This document shows, piece by piece, positions 1 to 7,256 of a stretch of 64,000 nucleotides of DNA. Under the pieces are notes generated by a model. The model worked only from the letters and a program-made list of their open reading frames with translations, was not told the origin of the DNA and ran no database searches. This stretch comes from Polystyrenella longa (lineage in GTDB: Bacteria > Planctomycetota > Planctomycetia > Planctomycetales > Planctomycetaceae). Both the position numbers and the translations under genes were made by a program. Where the stretch lies: assembly GCF_007750395.1 (NCBI RefSeq), contig NZ_CP036281.1, positions 4,797,001 to 4,861,000 on the forward strand, in the 5' to 3' direction. Every line of letters starts with the position of its first letter. Positions within the stretch are counted from its first letter, which is position 1.

Positions 1-1233
1 GCTGGTATTGCGAATCTCAACACGGGTCACTTTCACATTCTTGACTTTGCGAAAAAAGATACCATGAGTCACACCATGACTGGCAGGACCGTACGGATCG
101 CCGTTGTCTCCGCCTTCTAAGGTGAAGTCTCGTAGTTCAATGTTCTCATCGCCACTGGCTTCGTTGGCCCGGTTTTTATTCCCCAGGTAAAACTCTCTTC
201 CTTCTGCCTGATCTCGCCATTCGAATTTCAAAACAGTGTTTGCGCCTGCACCGGAGACAATCGTGTTCGAGGGAACCAGGAGAACGTTACTGATAAGATA
301 GGTTCCAGGATTGAGATACAACTCGCCCCCTTCGGCAGCATCCAGCGCGGCCTGCACTGCGGCGGTGTCATCAGTGATTCCATCACCCACGGCACCAAAA
401 TCACGGACACGTAGAATCCCTCCGGTAGTACTGGATGACGAAGCAACGACTTCATTTGTACTTGTAACAGGTGCAACTTCGGTCGTCTGTTGGACTTCCG
501 CACCTTTATCTAGAAGATCTTTACCGCTACTTGTAATGAGTTCATCAATGCCGGCCTGACCGAACAGTAAGTCGTCACCCAAACCACCATCAAGGTAGTC
601 ATTTCCGCTCCCCCCTTTAAGTACATCATGGTCATCACCACCAACAAGCCGATCGTCATCAGGTCCCCCGATCAGTAGATCATTACCAGATCCACCAACC
701 ATCAAGTCGTTTCCATTGTGTCCTTTCAGGACATCGTTCCCCGCATTACCAAATAGTTCATCATCCCCCCCTCGACCCAATAGCCGATCGTCTCCTGGTC
801 CACCGTTCAATCGATCGAAATTGCTACCGCCATAGAGAATGTCGTTTCCGTTTTCGCCATGCGCAACGGATGGAAGAGAAGTGTCATTTCGGAAGGTATC
901 ATTCCCATCGCCACCGAAGAAAAGGATCGACTTCACCAGACCAGTGGGATAGCTACGAGAGATTTCGACTTCACCATCACTAATGGTTGCAGCAATGACA
1001 CCCATTTCGTTCTCTTGAATATGGGCGATGTCGCGAGCATCAGTGCCTTCGACAATCAGGACACCCGCTCCCGCGAGTGACAACTGCGGGGTCAACATCT
1101 GCCGCGTCTCAAGTTGCTCCACGGCGAACCTGGTCGCCCGTGATTTTCGCCTGGGAGGTACTGGTTTAATACCACATCTTATTTGCTGAATTGAATTCTG
1201 GAGTAATCGACTGAGGCTTAATCGAAGTCCCAT
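1..1233 (-). CDS. Secreted RTX-repeat protein with pectate-lyase-type beta-helix domain (3' end off window)
   Basis: Open frame of 411 codons running off the left edge, so the C-terminus is missing. Residues 41-47 read LETRQML, resembling the LEPR-XLL motif near the N-terminus of many planctomycete exoproteins. Residues about 107-232 carry glycine/aspartate nonapeptides (GGDGNDTF, GGPGDDRLL, GGSGNDLLI, GGLGDDLLF), the calcium-binding RTX signature. From about residue 275 the sequence FGAVGDGITDDTAAVQAAL is the typical opening of the pectate-lyase superfamily right-handed beta helix. That fold often binds or cuts polysaccharide, but catalytic residues would lie outside the window, so no activity is claimed. 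The ATG at 1233 was chosen because the ATG at 1242 lies in another frame and soon meets a stop. No clear ribosome binding site is visible. An exported, calcium-stabilised polysaccharide-active or adhesive protein is the inference. Confidence 0.8.
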   Translation of the reverse strand, partial: MGLRLSLSRLLQNSIQQIRCGIKPVPPRRKSRATRFAVEQLETRQMLTPQLSLAGAGVLIVEGTDARDIAHIQENEMGVIAATISDGEVEISRSYPTGLVKSILFFGGDGNDTFRNDTSLPSVAHGENGNDILYGGSNFDRLNGGPGDDRLLGRGGDDELFGNAGNDVLKGHNGNDLMVGGSGNDLLIGGPDDDRLVGGDDHDVLKGGSGNDYLDGGLGDDLLFGQAGIDELITSSGKDLLDKGAEVQQTTEVAPVTSTNEVVASSSSTTGGILRVRDFGAVGDGITDDTAAVQAALDAAEGGELYLNPGTYLISNVLLVPSNTIVSGAGANTVLKFEWRDQAEGREFYLGNKNRANEASGDENIELRDFTLEGGDNGDPYGPASHGVTHGIFFRKVKNVKVTRVEIRNTS

Positions 1234-1758
1234 ACAAAACCATCCCTGTTTTCGGCTGTTCTTTCGGATTTCCGGCTACGGAGTCCCTGCGTAACCAATT
1301 GAATAACTGTTCCTCTATCTAGTCGTCATTTCAGGAACAACTCGCCATTCCATTTTAATCCTCATAGCCGATTCAACCGGTCATAGCCTTCATAGTTGCT
1401 TTATTATGAAGGAGCCTCGACTCGTGATGATGCCCAGGACAGAGGCGAAACAACTGAGGCAGCCGTCGGCATAAGGTCAAGCTGAGTCGTAAATTACGGG
1501 CCGGTAACACTAGGTTGTCTGGGAGGTTTTTTAACAGAGGACATTCGATATCTAAACGAGAGAAGCGACGAATATATTTGCCATGTTTATTCGGCGATTT
1601 TTTTGTTTCTTGAATTCGCTTTTGCCGACGCGCACCTGTTTCACCGATTGCTTTGCAACCGAAGGTTTTGCTCTAGCTCCATCTGAGCGAGCGGTGTCTC
1701 TTTCGTTCGCGCCATAAGCATTGCGAACTGGGCGTTAGAAAATCATTTCCACGTCTGA

Positions 1759-1836
1759 TTTCAGTCCGGTATTTCAGTCCGGTATTTCAGTCCGGTATTT
1801 CAGTCCGGTATTTCAGTCTCGTATTTTCATGCCGTA
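1759..1836. repeat. 13-bp tandem repeat, four perfect and two degenerate copies
   Basis: The unit TTTCAGTCCGGTA occurs perfectly at 1759, 1772, 1785 and 1798. It is followed by TTTCAGTCTCGTA at 1811 and a more diverged copy at 1824-1836. The array lies in non-coding DNA directly beyond the terminator of the YTV gene. A 13-base period and near-perfect copies fit recent slippage expansion. No protein or RNA role is visible. Confidence 0.95.
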
Positions 1837-1841
1837 AATAG

Positions 1842-1876
1842 AAAAACGGAGACGGTTCATAGTAGAACCATCTCCG
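1842..1876 (-). terminator. Rho-independent terminator of the YTV gene
   Basis: On the minus strand a 12-bp stem (1847-1858 with 1865-1876, one G-T pair) closes a 6-base loop and is followed by a run of five T (1842-1846). It sits about 200 bases beyond the stop codon of the YTV-repeat gene. Confidence 0.8.
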
Positions 1877-2077
1877 CCTCGCTTTCATGGACTGGAAGCG
1901 TAATCGAATTGTCGTTCGTCTCTCTTTGATTTACGAACCATCAATTTTCGAAGGCTTAGCCACTCCTTTCAGTTGTTTTACAAATTCCGGTTCCGAGAGA
2001 GAACCAGTTTAGAGGTGAGGTAGACCTGTTGATGATCTGGCAAGGTCTTCCTCACCTCCCGATGAAAAGATATCTGC

Positions 2078-3625
2078 CTAGTTGCAGCATCCGGTTTCGC
2101 AAGCGGGTTCCGGGCAGCAAGGGACACAGACAGTCACGGGCACTTTTTTGCAGACAGTGCGAGGAACACAACGAGTCACGGTGTAGCAGACTTCGCGAGG
2201 AACGCATTTAGTCACCGTTTTGTATGTTGTGCAAGCCACTTTCCGGCAGACGCAGTAAGGAACCTGACGGGTGCGAGTCTCTTTTTTCGTTTCGCAAACC
2301 GTGTAGGCAACTTTCTTCGTGCGGCATTCTTTATCCATCTCGCAGACAGTGTAAGGAACTTTCTTGGTGTGGCACTCTTCGACCATCTCACAGACAGTGT
2401 AAGGAACCTTTTTGGTCCGGCACTCTTTCACCATTTCACACACTGTGTAAGGAACTTTCTTAGTATGGCATTCCTCAACCATGGTGCAGACGGTGTAGGG
2501 AACCTTTTTCGTGCGGCACTCTTTGACCATTTCGCAAACCGTGTAAGGAACACGTTTGGTGCAGGTTTCTTTGACGTACTCGCAGACCGTGTAGGGAACT
2601 TTTTTAACTGTAGTGCAAGGAACTTTTTTGCAGACCGTGTAAGGTACTTTGCAATGTTTCACTTCTTTGACGTACTTGGTGCAGCAAACTTCTTTCTGGA
2701 TCGTTTTGGGACACCAGACTTTTTTGCAGACCGTACGTGAAGGACACTGAACTTGTACCTTTTTCACACAACCTGGTTTGTAGACGCAACCGCAAGAGCA
2801 CGGATCGTATTCCCAAGTGCCCGGTTCGCGAACGCATTTTTCGACCACGGGGCCAGGAATACATTCTGTAACGGTTTTCCATTCACCACAGCAAACATCA
2901 ACCATCTTTTTCTCAACTACTGGTTTGCAGGTCGTATAGCAAACATCTTTGTAGCAAGTTTCCTGGACGGTTTTGTAAGTGGTGCAGGTAACGTCACGGT
3001 AACAGGTTTTGTGAACCGGTTTGCAGACCGTGTAGCAGACATCTTTATAGCAAGTTTTCTGAACCGGCTTGCAGACGGTGTAGGTCACATCTCGGTAGCA
3101 GGTTGTGTAAACCGGCTTCTGAGTTTTGCAGACCACGTCGCGGTAGCAGGTTTTGTAAGTTGGTTTGCAGACGGTGTAGTTCACATCACGGTAGCAGGTT
3201 TTGTAAACCGGCTTCTGAGTTTTGCAAACAACATCGCGGTAGCAGGTTTTGTAAACCGGCTTGCAGACCGTGTAATTTACATCTCGGTAGCAGGTTTTCT
3301 GCACCGGGACGCAGACCGTGTAACATTCATCACGGTACTTCGTCTCATATACGTTTTTGTAACAAGTTACGGGTACTTTCTCGCACACCTGATCGTATAC
3401 AGTTTTTTTGCACGGAATTTCCTGCTTTTCCCAGACAGTTTCTTTCACTGTCTTGTAGCAAGTTTTCGTGCACGTTTTGGCTTCCGAATAATTTCCACAA
3501 GGGTTGCAGGCTTGTGGTGGGCAGCAGTTGTAGCTGGTGGCACCACAGTAACCCGCGAAGGCACTGCTACTGGCAAACAAAGCCAACAGAGCGCCGAACA
3601 GGCTAAGTTTTAAAGTTGTTTTCAT
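2078..3625 (-). CDS. Secreted cysteine-rich YTV-repeat cell-wall protein
   Basis: A 515-residue protein of the planctomycete YTV type. It starts with a clean signal peptide (basic MKTTLK, then a hydrophobic stretch ending ASSSAFA before GYCG). About 70 of roughly 490 mature residues are cysteine, about 15 percent. The N-terminal half alternates TCYRDV and YTVCKP units. The C-terminal half has eight near-identical VPYTVC-type units (one VAYTVC) spaced by KECRTKK or EECHTKK. YTV proteins are known from detergent-resistant planctomycete wall material, so extensive disulfide or other cross-linking in the envelope is the expected role. The chosen ATG follows AGGAAG at good spacing; an upstream in-frame extension lacks a signal peptide at its start and was rejected. 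It is probably a single-gene unit, with its own terminator and a roughly 600-base upstream region. Any enzymatic function is very unlikely. Confidence 0.9.
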   Translation of the reverse strand: MKTTLKLSLFGALLALFASSSAFAGYCGATSYNCCPPQACNPCGNYSEAKTCTKTCYKTVKETVWEKQEIPCKKTVYDQVCEKVPVTCYKNVYETKYRDECYTVCVPVQKTCYRDVNYTVCKPVYKTCYRDVVCKTQKPVYKTCYRDVNYTVCKPTYKTCYRDVVCKTQKPVYTTCYRDVTYTVCKPVQKTCYKDVCYTVCKPVHKTCYRDVTCTTYKTVQETCYKDVCYTTCKPVVEKKMVDVCCGEWKTVTECIPGPVVEKCVREPGTWEYDPCSCGCVYKPGCVKKVQVQCPSRTVCKKVWCPKTIQKEVCCTKYVKEVKHCKVPYTVCKKVPCTTVKKVPYTVCEYVKETCTKRVPYTVCEMVKECRTKKVPYTVCTMVEECHTKKVPYTVCEMVKECRTKKVPYTVCEMVEECHTKKVPYTVCEMDKECRTKKVAYTVCETKKETRTRQVPYCVCRKVACTTYKTVTKCVPREVCYTVTRCVPRTVCKKVPVTVCVPCCPEPACETGCCN

Positions 3626-4228
3626 TTTATTCTTCCTAAGGCTTCCAGTCCTGAACGAAGCGTCCATTCGATTCGCCACCAGTACTTGTCCTGACTGATT
3701 GACGAACGGTACAGTTTCTCTATCTTGCTTCGGCACTCGAAACCATGTAACTCAGCAAGAGACCCTGTTTCCCGTACACAACAGAACCAAAAAAGGCTTC
3801 CGGGACTGACCAGAATCTACAACCGTTACAGGCGGACCAGAACTACTTCGCGCGCGGCTATCTTTCTTCATCTCAATCCCTTTGCCAGTAAATCCGAGCC
3901 GGAGGCGATTTCGTTAAACGGGAGCGACAGAGGGGAGTTTCTGCCCGAAGCCAGCTGTGACTCGAACCGAAAAGTCTGACCTGCTATTCTGGAAAGGAAC
4001 GCCTGCATGCGGAGCCCCCAGGGGTTCTTGATGGCCGGCAGTACGGACGAGCTTGGAACTTCAGAGATAACAGCCCAGACTGGTACTCGGTTTGGGAATT
4101 ATCGAATCTGTAATACCCCCCTCGACTCAACTCTCAGGCGTTTCAGGTACTACATCCATTAGTGACAGAATGCGCAGCGATTTAGGGCAGCGCGATCACC
4201 ATAACCATGAGAGAGGAATGACCACACG
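3626..4228. other. Divergent intergenic region, 603 bases
   Basis: It lies between the divergently read YTV gene and the sugar isomerase gene, so it must carry both promoters, but I see no convincing -35/-10 pair. A possible 84-codon plus-strand frame at 3725-3979 has no ribosome binding site and no recognisable composition, so it is not called. Confidence 0.5.
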
Positions 4229-5056
4229 ATGAAATTTGCCATCTGCCAGGAGCTTTTTGAAAACTGGGATTGGGATAAACAATGCAAAGTCATCGCCGAC
4301 ATTGGATACACGGGTATTGAAGCCGCCCCCTTCGCGTTAACTGATGATGTCACCACCGTTTCGGACGATCTACTAAAGCAATGCCGACAACAGGCGGAAG
4401 ACTATGGGTTACAGATCATCGGCCTGCACTGGCTGCTGGCGAAAACAGAAGGGTATCACCTGACAACAGAGAACGCCGATGTCCGTAAGGCTACGGCGGA
4501 CTATCTGGTTCAATTGGGAAGCATGTGTTCCAAGTTAGGGGGTGACTTAATGGTGCTGGGTTCTCCATTCCAGCGTAACCTGGAAGAAGGAGTCACTCGC
4601 GACGTCGCTTATCGGAACGCGGCGGAGGTTTTGAAGGCAGCCATGCCCCGCTTGGCAGACCAAGGGGTCCGAATTTGCATGGAACCGTTAACGACCAAAG
4701 AAACGGACTTCGTGAATACCTGCGCGGATGCCATGGAGTTGATCAACCTTGTTGGTGAACCCAACCTGGTACTTCATCAGGATGTCAAAGCGATGGTCGG
4801 CGCGGAAACAAAATCGTTACCTGAAATCATCCATGAGTTCGCCCCTCAGGTTGGTCACTTTCATGTAAACGATACCAACTTACTTGGACCAGGTATGGGT
4901 GAAACAGACTACCTTCCCATCTTCAAAGCGTTGCTTGAAACCGGCTACGACGGGTGGATTTCGGTAGAAGTGTTTGATTACAGCCCTGGAAGTGAAAAAA
5001 TTGCGAGAGAAAGTTTTGACTTCATGCAGGACATATTGAAGCAACTTTCGAACTGA
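4229..5056 (+). CDS. Sugar phosphate isomerase/epimerase family TIM-barrel protein
   Basis: A 275-residue protein of the xylose-isomerase-like TIM-barrel (AP endonuclease 2) superfamily. The barrel starts with MKFAICQELFENWDW and the strand IADIGYTGIEAAPF. Probable metal ligands are Glu152 (CMEPLT), Asp185 (HQDVKAM), a His in GHFHVND near residue 210, and Glu247 (SVEVFD), the usual Glu-Asp-His-Glu set. Close family members include hydroxypyruvate isomerase, tagatose 3-epimerase and inosose dehydratase; the sequence alone does not decide the substrate. There is no signal peptide, so it is cytoplasmic. A GAGAGGA box lies about 12 bases before the ATG. It appears monocistronic, with a strong terminator just after it. 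Confidence 0.85.
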   Translation: MKFAICQELFENWDWDKQCKVIADIGYTGIEAAPFALTDDVTTVSDDLLKQCRQQAEDYGLQIIGLHWLLAKTEGYHLTTENADVRKATADYLVQLGSMCSKLGGDLMVLGSPFQRNLEEGVTRDVAYRNAAEVLKAAMPRLADQGVRICMEPLTTKETDFVNTCADAMELINLVGEPNLVLHQDVKAMVGAETKSLPEIIHEFAPQVGHFHVNDTNLLGPGMGETDYLPIFKALLETGYDGWISVEVFDYSPGSEKIARESFDFMQDILKQLSN

Positions 5057-5081
5057 ATTGATGACGTGATTATTCAACATG

Positions 5082-5116
5082 CTCGTAACGAAGAACGACT
5101 TCGTTACGAGTTTTTT
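5082..5116 (+). terminator. Rho-independent terminator after the isomerase gene
   Basis: A perfect 12-bp stem, CTCGTAACGAAG paired with CTTCGTTACGAG (5082-5093 and 5099-5110), has a 5-base loop and is followed by six T. It lies 26 bases past the stop codon. Confidence 0.95.
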
Positions 5117-5634
5117 CATGCTCGTATTTGAATATGCACATTGAACACTGTGTAACAAAACCCCTTGATTTGCAGCGTTTTATTATTGTCACTCGCAAAA
5201 CGACATACACGTAAATGGAACTCGTTTTTAAAAAGCATTCTCATTTAAAACGTGTGATGACCATGAAGCTTGATCATTCTTTGCGATTACACGATGGCAA
5301 TCGCTTCTTAACATGGATGTTCAGAACAAAAAATTGCGTGCCAGTTACAACAAAAATGGGTTGCACATTTCTTTGAATTGCTTAGTATGTTGCGCAGTGA
5401 ATTGTATTGTTTGCGAAGACGGTACGTTGGTAGTTGAGAAAGAGATTCAGTAAGACGATTCAACTCATCTATTGAGTTTTTAAATCAACAAACCAATGTC
5501 TTCGAAAACATACAAGTTGTCTGTCAAGGTAGTCAGACAAAATGGATTTTCAATGAGTGTTTTGTTTCATGAACTCATGCCCGGTAAGCAATTGTGATGA
5601 AATGATTCACTTGGCTCTGTAAGGAGGTTTTACG
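5117..5634. other. AT-rich leader region before the lysine-rich gene
   Basis: About 520 bases without a supported gene and visibly richer in A and T than its surroundings. It ends in a strong AAGGAGG ribosome binding site at 5621-5627. A small inverted repeat (GCGATT...AATCGC around 5282-5306) is the only structure seen. A long 5' leader or several promoters for the next gene are possible. Confidence 0.5.
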
Positions 5635-5889
5635 GTGGCCAAAAAGAAAGCAACCAAAAAAGTTACTAAGAAAAAAGCTGTGAAGAAGAAAGCAGCCAAG
5701 AAAAAAGTAACTAAGAAAAAAGCCGTGAAGAAAAAATCGGCTAAGAAAAAAGTAGCTAAGAAAAAAGCGGCTAAAAAGAAAACCGTGAAGAAAAAAGCGG
5801 CCAAAAAGAAAGCCGTGAAAAAGAAAGCCGCGAAGAAAACTTCAAAGAAAACTGCGAAGAAAAAAGCTACCAAAAAGAAAAAACGCTAA
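5635..5889 (+). CDS. Lysine-pentad histone-H1-like DNA-binding protein
   Basis: An 84-residue protein with 49 lysines (58 percent). It is built almost wholly of the pentad KKKxx, where x is A, V, T or S, repeated about 15 times and ending KKKKR. It resembles the lysine-rich tails of histone H1 and of bacterial H1-like proteins such as chlamydial Hc1/Hc2 and the AlgP and HupB tails, and would bind DNA or RNA electrostatically. There is no globular domain. GTG was chosen as start because AAGGAGG lies 7 bases upstream. The 15-base DNA period makes the gene prone to copy-number change by slippage. Nucleoid compaction, which is conspicuous in planctomycetes, is a plausible role but only inferred. 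Confidence 0.85.
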   Translation: MAKKKATKKVTKKKAVKKKAAKKKVTKKKAVKKKSAKKKVAKKKAAKKKTVKKKAAKKKAVKKKAAKKTSKKTAKKKATKKKKR

Positions 5890-5927
5890 CGCTTTTTAAT
5901 TCGTCCGACACAAGTGATACAACAAGT

Positions 5928-5962
5928 AAGAAGCGATCAGCCCCATTGGTTGATCGCTTCTT
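5928..5962 (+). terminator. Hairpin terminator between convergent genes
   Basis: A 12-bp perfect stem (5928-5939 with 5951-5962) has an 11-base loop and is followed by a T-rich stretch. It lies about 40 bases after the lysine-rich gene and about 60 bases beyond the minus-strand RNase III stop, so it may serve both. Confidence 0.65.
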
Positions 5963-6020
5963 CTATTTCTGTAACTACTTATTTGTGAATATCTTAGGAC
6001 GCGGAAGACGTCTTCGATTC

Positions 6021-6749
6021 TCAGGCGTGACCTTGGGCTTCGTCTTCCTGATCGAGTTCTTCAATCGCTTTGGCTGCGGCTTTCTGTTCGGCCTGCTTCT
6101 TACTGTTTCCCCAAGCGGGCTCGAAGACACGAGAGCCTATCACGGCTGAAATCTTGAAGCATTTCGCGTGATCCGGTCCCTGCTCGCCAGTCACCTTGTA
6201 GACCGGGGTCTCGCCCATCGACTTCTGCACACGCTGTTGCAGAACGCTTTTATAGTTGTGGCTCTGCTCCAGAACGGCCACCTTCTCTATTTCCACCTGC
6301 AATTCACTCATGATGAACTTCCGGGCGACTTCCATCCCCGAGTCGAGGTACAGACCCGCTATCAGCGACTCGATGACGCCTGCTTTGACCGATGGAGGGA
6401 TACTTTCCTGCTGACTGAGCCCTTTACCGACCTGAATAAGATCATCGATCCCCGTTCGCTCACAAATCAGCGTGCAAGTATTGCGGCTAACCAGAACGGA
6501 CTTGAATCGGGTCAATTCTCCTTCCAACTGGGTAGGAAATTGATCAAACAGGGCCTGGCAGACAACCAGCCCCAGGATGGCATCGCCTAAAAACTCCAAT
6601 CGCTCGTTACTATCGAGTCGAGTTTTGGCTACAGATGTATGGGTAAGGCAGCGTTCCAGAAGCTCCCGATCCTTGAATTGATAATCCAGGATCTGCTCGC
6701 ACTGCTCCATCGCTTTCCGGATCGATAAACTTGGGGATCCATCGGACAT
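6021..6749 (-). CDS. rnc: Ribonuclease III
   Basis: A 242-residue dsRNA endonuclease that processes rRNA precursors and structured mRNAs. The signature NERLEFLGDAIL is at residues 48-59. Acidic catalytic positions Glu52, Asp56 and Glu127 (VIESLIAGLYLDSG) match the Mg-binding set of the family. The nuclease domain covers about residues 15-155 and a dsRNA-binding domain about 166-233 (NYKSVLQ... KKQAEQKAAAKAI). Length is normal; the short acidic tail EELDQEDEAQ is unremarkable. The ATG at 6749 has no obvious ribosome binding site, but the N-terminus aligns well with the family start. It is convergent with the lysine-rich gene, and nothing is fused or missing. Confidence 0.97.
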   Translation of the reverse strand: MSDGSPSLSIRKAMEQCEQILDYQFKDRELLERCLTHTSVAKTRLDSNERLEFLGDAILGLVVCQALFDQFPTQLEGELTRFKSVLVSRNTCTLICERTGIDDLIQVGKGLSQQESIPPSVKAGVIESLIAGLYLDSGMEVARKFIMSELQVEIEKVAVLEQSHNYKSVLQQRVQKSMGETPVYKVTGEQGPDHAKCFKISAVIGSRVFEPAWGNSKKQAEQKAAAKAIEELDQEDEAQGHA

Positions 6750-7256
6750 GAGATTGCACTTCAGTGGACAGCATCAACCGAGATTGTCTGGATTCAAGAC
6801 GGCATCGGTTGATTTTGTGACGTGTGACTGAGAGAGCGTAGTACCGGGACGCAACGAGCGGAAGCAGACAGGAATGGGCGCGTCGCTGTCAGGACAGCGA
6901 TAGAAATATCGCCCAACGTATTTTGTCTTATGAGTTCCGGCCCGATGTCAGCAGACAGCGAGCCCATCGTTACAACACAGGGGAGAGTCAGTCTTCAAAG
7001 CCTGTCGCTTACGCATTCCAAAAGACGGATTTGTCAGCCAGGTCAGACCTTGAAGTCTGGCTCTTCGCAGTCGGACAAATCTGTAAATTCAGGATTGTCG
7101 CAGACTGTGAATGGGATGGAAGAACAGGAATCCACTGCTTTCAATCAGCAAACGCCCTGTTTTACCCCGAGAACCACCCTTCCAGCGTAATTCTGCACCG
7201 CACGAATGTCAACGAGCAACCTCATCTCGCAACACCGAACCGAACCTGAAATCGGG
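6750..7256. other. Intergenic region, about 500 bases, no supported gene
   Basis: Three overlapping plus-strand frames (6923-7249, 6930-7190, 7111-7377) coexist in different phases. None has a ribosome binding site or a protein-like composition, and the last runs into the lipoprotein gene. I consider the region non-coding. It should contain the rnc promoter and the 3' end of the lipoprotein transcript, but no clear terminator is seen. Confidence 0.5.

Larger units (their letters stand above)
1234..2077. other. Intergenic region, 844 bases, with tandem repeat and terminator
   Basis: No convincing gene. It separates two minus-strand genes and holds the 13-base tandem repeat at 1759-1836 and the YTV-gene terminator at 1842-1876, described separately. 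A further 8-bp inverted repeat (1387-1394 with 1405-1412, 10-base loop) lies about 150 bases upstream of the RTX gene and has no T-run after it. The right-hand side, nearest the YTV stop codon, has nothing else recognisable. Confidence 0.6.

Noticed and set aside
2224-3613. Long plus-strand frames opposite the YTV gene
   Set aside because: Repeat-induced open frames on the non-coding strand; composition mirrors the YTV repeats and no ribosome binding sites are present.
3725-3979. 84-codon plus-strand frame
   Set aside because: No ribosome binding site or family resemblance; lies within a divergent promoter region.
5607-5873. Phe-rich hydrophobic frame on the minus strand opposite the lysine-rich gene
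   Set aside because: It is the reverse-complement shadow of AAG/AAA lysine codons; no start signal or domain of its own.
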